Shown in pieces: positions 16,001-18,808 of a stretch of 18,808 bases of DNA. This DNA is from VBDM01 sp035651815 (GTDB lineage Bacteria > Pseudomonadota > Gammaproteobacteria > Burkholderiales > SG8-39). The notes below the pieces were generated by a model. That model saw nothing but the letters and a program-made list of their open reading frames with translations. It had not been told where the DNA came from and made no database searches. Within the stretch, counting starts at the first letter, position 1. Each line of letters starts with the position of its first letter. The DNA lies in NCBI GenBank assembly GCA_035651815.1, contig DASRFB010000102.1:1-18808 (forward strand), in the 5' to 3' direction. A program made the position numbers and the translations under genes.

Positions 16001-18205
16001 GCCGAGCGCGCGCGCGACAAGGAGGTGCGCAAGCGCGAGCTCGCGCGCCTGTGCGCCGCCTCGCCCGAGGTTGCGCGCTTCGTCGAGGAGAACGTCGCCG
16101 CGTTCCAGGGCACGAAGGGCCGGACCGAGACCTTCGACGCGATGCACGCGCTGCTCGAGGCGCAGGCGTTCCGGCTCGCGCACTGGCGCGTCGCCGCCGA
16201 CGACATCAATTACCGGCGCTTCTTCGACATCAACGATCTCGCGGCGCTGCGCATGGAGAGCGAGGCGGTGTTCGAGGACACGCACCGCCTGGTGCTGCGC
16301 CTGCTCGGCGAGGGCAAGATCGACGCGCTGCGCATCGACCACCCCGACGGCCTGTACGACCCGCGCGGCTACTTCGAGCGCCTGCAGGACCGGGCGCGCA
16401 AGCTGCGCACGGCGCCCGGCGACGCGCAGGGGCGCGCCGTATACATCACGGTGGAGAAGATCCTCGCCGAGCACGAGCGGCTGCCCGAGGACTGGCCGGT
16501 GCACGGCACGACCGGGTACCGCTTCATGAACGTGCTGAACGGCCTGTTCGTGGACCCGGCCGCCGAGGCGCGCATCGACCGCATCTACTGCGCGTTCATC
16601 GGCCGGCGCATCGACTACGCCGAAGTGCTGCACCGCTCGAAGATCCAGATCATGATGGCGTCGCTCTCCTCCGAGCTGAACGTGCTCGCGAACGCGCTCA
16701 GCCGCATCGCCAAGGCGGACCGCGGCAGCCGCGACTTCACGCTCGGCGCGCTGCGCCGCGCGCTGGTCGAGATCGTCGCCTGCTTCCCGGTGTACCGCAC
16801 GTATCTGTCGGGCGAGCGCGTGCGCGAGGGGGACCGGCGCTTCGTCGAGTGGGCGGTGGCCGCCGCTAAGAAGCGCTTCCACGCGGGCGAGACGAGCGTG
16901 TTCGACTTCATCCAGGGCGTGTTCACCGGCAAGACGGTGAGCGAGGGCGCGCGGCGCATGGCCGAGCGCTTCGTCGCGCGCTTTCAGCAGTTCACGTCGC
17001 CGGTGATGGCGAAGGGCGTCGAGGACACGAGCTTCTACATCTACAACCGGCTCGCGTCGCTGAACGAGGTCGGCGGGCATCCGCTGACCTTCGGCTTCAC
17101 GCTGTCCGCGTTCCACGGCGCGTCGCAGGACCGCGCGCGCACCTGGCCGCACACGATGCTCGCGTCGTCGACGCACGACAACAAGCGCTCGGAGGACGTG
17201 CGCGTGCGCATCGACGTGCTCTCCGAGATCCCGCCCGCGTGGCGGCTGTCGCTGCGGCGCTGGGGCGCGCTCAACCGGAGGAAGAAGAAGAAGGTCGGCG
17301 GCGAGATGGCGCCCTCGCGCAACGACGAGTACCTGCTGTACCAGATCCTGCTCGGCGCCTGGCCCCTCGAGCCGATGGATCGGCACGGGCTCGACGCCTT
17401 CCGCGAGCGCATCGAGCGCTACATGCTCAAGGCCGTGCGCGAGGCCAAGGTGCACACGAGCTGGATGAACCCGAACGAGGCCTACGAGCAGGCGCTGAAG
17501 GACTTCATCGGCGCGATCCTCAAGTCCTTCGACAAGAACCCGTTCCTCGCCGACTTCGTGCCGGCGCAGGCCGTGATCGCGCGCTACGGCACGCTGAACG
17601 GCATCTCGCAGACGCTCGTCAAGCTCACCTCGCCCGGCGTGCCCGACATCTACCAGGGAACCGAGCTCTGGGACCTCTCCCTCGTCGATCCCGACAACCG
17701 CCGGCCCGTCGACTACGCCAAGCGCGAGCGCGTGCTCGCGCAGCTCCAATCCGACTTCGGCGCCGTCGAATCGCGCTGGCCCGAGCTCGCGCGCGACCTC
17801 CTCGCCAACGCCGCCGACGGCCGCATCAAGCTCTACCTCACCTGGCGCGCGCTCGCCCTGCGCGCGCGCGACCTCGAGCTCTTCGAGAAGGGCGGCTACC
17901 TGCCGCTGCACGCGACCGGCGCGCACGCCGACTGCGTCTGCGCGTACGCGCGCGTGCACGCGGGCCGCGCCGTCGTCACCGTCGCCCCGCGCTTCTACCA
18001 CCGCCTCACCGGAGGCGAGCCCGTGCCGCCGCTCGGCGAGAGGATCTGGGGCGACACGCGCGTGCCGCTGCCGGAGAAGCTCTCGCGCTACCGCGACGAG
18101 CTGACGGGCGCGCGCTTCGGGGCGGAGGATGCCGTCGGCAAGAGAAGCATCCGCCTCGCGGAACTCCTCGCGATCCTCCCCGTCGCGCTGCTTCGCTCCG
18201 AATAA
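13058..18205 (+). CDS. treY: 4-alpha-glucanotransferase/maltooligosyl-trehalose synthase fusion (MalQ-TreY)
   Basis: One 1715-residue polypeptide with two complete enzymes. The N-terminal half (about 1-735) is long-form MalQ, GH77, which moves glucan segments between maltooligosaccharides. It has an N-terminal beta region (about 1-170), then catalytic D500 (ALRIDHVMALMRLFWVP), E548 (VVGEDLGTVP) and D600 (STHDLPTLRGFW). The intervals of 48 and 52 residues are identical to those of E. coli MalQ (D448/E496/D548). A Pro/Arg/Ala-rich linker covers about 739-758. The C-terminal half (about 759-1715) is TreY, GH13_26, which turns the reducing-end linkage into trehalose. It begins IPRATYRLQFNKAFTF and has D1094 (LRIDHPDGLYDPRGYF), E1133 (ITVEKILAEHERL) and D1374 (SSTHDNKRSEDVR). 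The frame is open far upstream, but ATG 13058, overlapping the treZ stop, precedes the start of MalQ homology. No stop or internal start separates the halves. In Pseudomonas the two are adjacent separate genes. The product would pass substrate to TreZ. Confidence 0.95.
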   Translation: MNDASEAAILDRLCGLCGIETTYLDVWKRPHQAPQDTKLALLRAMGVDAGDGDGAQAAAALAEAEERRWREALPAATVVRERESPLRVTLVLGADADPAKIDWLLELENGERVAGALRAGTLRELEARDIGGARHVRYALELPIAPEAGYHWFSLRESGAAQRVLAATRLIACPARCFQPAGFAGDLENAGRVWGPALQLYAVRSRRNWGVGDYSDLAEGIEAAAALGAGIVGVNPLHALFPTRPEDASPYSPSSRLALNVLYLDVELIPELAESDDERARVAAPGFQAALRALREKPLVDYAGVARVKLDVLERLYRRFRETALAGDRGRAFRAFQAEGGERLRLHALFEALQERFVAEDPGVWGWPAWPEPYRDPASPEVERFAREHLERVEFWQWLQWHAQTQVARAQRRALELGMPIGLYLDLAVGAHPGGAETWMQRGLYASEASVGAPPDEFNLKGQDWGLPPVIPQRLAQARYEGFVALLRANMRNAGALRIDHVMALMRLFWVPPQASPREGTYVDYPFADLLGILCLESVRNRCIVVGEDLGTVPDEVFTALREHGILSYRPIWFERDGQGGFQVPERYPAQALVTVSTHDLPTLRGFWRGADLETRQRLQLFPDEEVRARQVSGRREDRSRLVQALERAGLAPPGAAPERGDTDDAFMVAVHAYLARTPAKLLTFQMEDVFGEVEQVNLPGTTEDRHPNWRRKLAEDVEGWARDARVLALVEALSRERGPAEPRDRPRRPDAPAAALAIPRATYRLQFNKAFTFADATRIVPYLAALGVSHVYASSWLKARPGSTHGYDITDHASFNPEIGTAEEFDAFARALAGRGMKQLLDIVPNHMGVMGADNAWWLDVLENGPASLYSGYFDIDWEPALPELRGKVLLPVLGSQYGTALESGEIRLAFDAGSGELGVRYFAHRFPLDPRDYPRVLERGIARLAEKLGAGSATLAEYRSLATAFGHLPGRDETAPGKKAERARDKEVRKRELARLCAASPEVARFVEENVAAFQGTKGRTETFDAMHALLEAQAFRLAHWRVAADDINYRRFFDINDLAALRMESEAVFEDTHRLVLRLLGEGKIDALRIDHPDGLYDPRGYFERLQDRARKLRTAPGDAQGRAVYITVEKILAEHERLPEDWPVHGTTGYRFMNVLNGLFVDPAAEARIDRIYCAFIGRRIDYAEVLHRSKIQIMMASLSSELNVLANALSRIAKADRGSRDFTLGALRRALVEIVACFPVYRTYLSGERVREGDRRFVEWAVAAAKKRFHAGETSVFDFIQGVFTGKTVSEGARRMAERFVARFQQFTSPVMAKGVEDTSFYIYNRLASLNEVGGHPLTFGFTLSAFHGASQDRARTWPHTMLASSTHDNKRSEDVRVRIDVLSEIPPAWRLSLRRWGALNRRKKKKVGGEMAPSRNDEYLLYQILLGAWPLEPMDRHGLDAFRERIERYMLKAVREAKVHTSWMNPNEAYEQALKDFIGAILKSFDKNPFLADFVPAQAVIARYGTLNGISQTLVKLTSPGVPDIYQGTELWDLSLVDPDNRRPVDYAKRERVLAQLQSDFGAVESRWPELARDLLANAADGRIKLYLTWRALALRARDLELFEKGGYLPLHATGAHADCVCAYARVHAGRAVVTVAPRFYHRLTGGEPVPPLGERIWGDTRVPLPEKLSRYRDELTGARFGAEDAVGKRSIRLAELLAILPVALLRSE

Positions 18206-18213
18206 AGCCGCTT

Positions 18214-18226
18214 CCCCGGCCCGGGG
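18214..18226 (+). terminator. Weak candidate terminator hairpin after treY
   Basis: CCCCGG-C-CCGGGG, nine bases past the stop codon, can fold into a five-base-pair GC stem with a three-base loop. No T-run follows, so this is not a standard intrinsic terminator. It could still cause pausing or Rho-assisted release, or be chance in GC-rich DNA. Confidence 0.25.
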
Positions 18227-18246
18227 CGAGGACGCCACTCGCCGAA

Positions 18247-18305
18247 TCAACGGCTTGCAGAACAGCCAGTCCTCTGATCAGGGATGTCCTTACGCAAGCT
18301 GTTGA
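18247..18305. repeat. Imperfect inverted repeat, attC-like
   Basis: The left arm TCAACGGCTTGC (18247-18258) and right arm GCAAGCTGTTGA (18294-18305) are complementary at 11 of 12 positions around a 35-base loop. The loop contains the palindrome CTGATCAG (18273-18280). The right arm runs into GTTGAAT (18301-18307), an exact match to GTTRRRY, the integron core site. The left counterpart ATCAAC only partly matches RYYYAAC. The R and L boxes are one base apart rather than the usual five or six, so this may be a degenerate attC or an unrelated hairpin. It sits exactly where base composition changes. Confidence 0.45.
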
Positions 18306-18316
18306 ATACAGGCCCG

Positions 18317-18343
18317 CTGACAACGGCGTCGCCTTGATATACC
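18317..18343 (+). promoter_or_regulatory. Weak candidate promoter for the small-protein genes
   Basis: CTGACA (18317-18322, five of six to the -35 consensus) and TATACC (18338-18343, four of six to the -10) are separated by 15 bases, shorter than the ideal 17. It lies about 60 bases before the 18403 start. It is offered only as the best candidate in this gap. Confidence 0.25.
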
Positions 18344-18402
18344 TTGCTCAAAGGACACGAATGCACACCATTACACGTTAGAAGGCGCTAAGAGAACGAG
18401 CC

Positions 18403-18630
18403 ATGTCCGAACTCGATCGCCTCAAGGAGCAGCTTGTCTACCTCCGGTTCTGGCTCGGAATCATGGTCGTTACAGAAATCACGATCGTCGGATGGCTTAT
18501 TTCAACCCCGGAGACCGCCAATCGTGTGCTGTGGTCGCTGGCAGCCGTTGGCGCGGTTTTGCTCGGCGTCGGCATCTTCATTGTGCATCGCCGGATCGAG
18601 CGGCGAATCGATGAAATTGGTAAGCTATAG
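18403..18630 (+). CDS. Small two-pass membrane protein of unknown function (75 aa)
   Basis: A 75-residue protein with a charged N-terminal helix (SELDRLKEQL), a first hydrophobic segment at about 16-34, a short polar turn (STPETANR, 34-41), a second hydrophobic segment at about 42-62, and a very basic amphipathic tail (RRIERRIDEIGKL). By the positive-inside rule both ends would face the cytoplasm. No catalytic motif is visible and I assign no function. Similar short 'LDxLKEE...LGWL...RRIDEI' proteins are, from memory, common hypothetical proteins in proteobacteria, some of them in integron cassettes. The ATG at 18403 has an AAGAGAA ribosome-binding site (18390-18396) six bases upstream. Lower GC and less extreme third positions than the operon support separate origin. 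The next gene starts two bases after the stop. Confidence 0.8.
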   Translation: MSELDRLKEQLVYLRFWLGIMVVTEITIVGWLISTPETANRVLWSLAAVGAVLLGVGIFIVHRRIERRIDEIGKL

Positions 18631-18632
18631 CG

Positions 18633-18716
18633 ATGACAATCGTCGCCGCTGTCATCATGCTAGCCGTCGTGGTGCTCTTCGTTGGCATCGCCCTCGACGC
18701 TGCCTGGCACAAGTAG
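18633..18716 (+). CDS. Very small single-pass membrane peptide (27 aa)
   Basis: ATG at 18633 to TAG at 18714-18716 encodes 27 residues: MTIVAAVIMLAVVVLFVGIA followed by LDAAWHK. Nearly all of it is one hydrophobic helix (about 2-22) with a short polar end. Its start lies two bases after the stop of the 75-residue gene, so translation is probably coupled, as no strong ribosome-binding site is seen. A shared function in the membrane with its partner is an inference from adjacency. The risk that it is a chance frame is real at this size, but the clean hydrophobic helix, its position and the attC-like element just behind it speak for a real gene. Confidence 0.6.
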   Translation: MTIVAAVIMLAVVVLFVGIALDAAWHK

Positions 18717-18720
18717 CGCC

Positions 18721-18808
18721 TCCTAACATGGCGGTGTTGCCGGACGCGGCATCAACCGCCTCGCTTCATTGCCGGCCGACCTCGCCGCGCCGCAAACCTC
18801 TACGTTAG
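18721..18808. repeat. attC-like recombination site (right edge of window)
   Basis: Outer boxes CCTAAC (18722-18727) and GTTAG (18804-18808, cut by the window end) are complementary, as in the R''/R' core of integron attC sites. Inside, 18731-18750 pairs with 18784-18800 along some 17 positions, with one mismatch and three unpaired bases on the left arm only (G near 18736, C near 18741, A near 18744). Extrahelical bases confined to one arm are a hallmark of attC, where they set strand choice for the integrase. The central part 18751-18783 is the variable loop. Length of about 88 bases is within the usual attC range. It starts five bases after the stop of the small peptide gene, the normal place for an attC. 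Confidence 0.65.

Larger units (their letters stand above)
18206..18402. other. Intergenic stretch downstream of the operon
   Basis: No gene is supported in these 197 bases. The first 38 keep the GC-rich composition of the operon and contain a short GC palindrome. From about 18244 the composition drops, an inverted repeat follows, and the sequence then runs into a small-protein gene. I treat about 18244 as the border between the glucan locus and a unit of different origin. Confidence 0.6.
18302..18804 (+). mobile_element. Putative integron-type gene cassette (or relic)
   Basis: The unit between the core-like GTTGAAT (cut point after the G at 18301) and the GTTAG at 18804-18808 holds two small genes in one direction followed by an attC-like hairpin, the standard cassette layout. 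A second core-like GTTAGAA at 18377-18383 is an alternative left end. GC counted on two 60-base stretches of the first gene is 34/60 and 35/60, clearly below the operon. No integrase is in view, so whether this belongs to a chromosomal array, a lone inserted cassette or a CALIN (attC sites without an integrase) cannot be told. Confidence 0.4.

Noticed and set aside
12290..18250. Very long open frame on the minus strand (about 1986 codons) opposite malQ-treY
   Set aside because: Its translation is low-complexity Arg/Ala/Val/His-rich with no domain. Such mirror frames are a usual by-product of GC-rich codon use, and the plus strand here encodes two enzymes with full catalytic motifs.
18377..18383. 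GTTAGAA as left boundary of the cassette
   Set aside because: It resembles a core site, but no complementary CTAAC-type partner with pairing L boxes lies upstream within attC distance, and the last base does not fit GTTRRRY. Kept only as an alternative.
18434..18808. Open frame of 124 codons overlapping the small membrane-protein genes
   Set aside because: Ser/Arg-rich translation without features. The other frame gives two clean membrane proteins with sensible start sites and spacing.

Overview
The window is chromosomal DNA from a very GC-rich (about 70% or more) Gram-negative bacterium, most likely a betaproteobacterium. The taxon is an inference from GC content, the sigma-54 response regulator type and the layout of the alpha-glucan genes, and nothing here fixes the genus. 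There are three parts. (1) Positions 1-1359, minus strand: an NtrC-class sigma-54 response regulator (REC, AAA+, Fis-type HTH). Its last few codons lie off the left edge, and it appears to start at a rare ATT codon. (2) A divergent intergenic region (1360-1686), then a tightly packed plus-strand operon at 1687-18205. (3) A lower-GC tail (about 18244-18808) with two very small membrane-protein genes between two attC-like inverted repeats. It looks like an integron-type gene cassette, or a relic of one.

The operon order is glgB, glgE, a treS-maltokinase fusion, glgX, treZ and a malQ-treY fusion. Neighbours overlap or lie within 11 bases, so they are almost certainly co-transcribed and translationally coupled. 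Six reading frames carry seven catalytic domains of clan GH-H (six GH13, one GH77) plus one maltokinase domain. In all seven the expected Asp/Glu/Asp catalytic triad can be read from the sequence, and I see no frameshift.

Together the enzymes form a closed alpha-glucan/trehalose cycle. TreS interconverts trehalose and maltose. The fused kinase makes maltose-1-phosphate with ATP. GlgE polymerises it into alpha-1,4-glucan and GlgB branches the product. In the other direction GlgX debranches, MalQ reshuffles the maltooligosaccharides, TreY converts the reducing end to trehalose and TreZ releases it. GlgC, GlgA and GlgP are not in the window, so within this locus the only glucan-building route is GlgE.

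The points most worth following up are the single 1715-residue MalQ-TreY polypeptide, the ATT start of the regulator, and the attC-like hairpin at the right edge with its two-gene small-membrane-protein unit and the sharp composition change just downstream of the operon.
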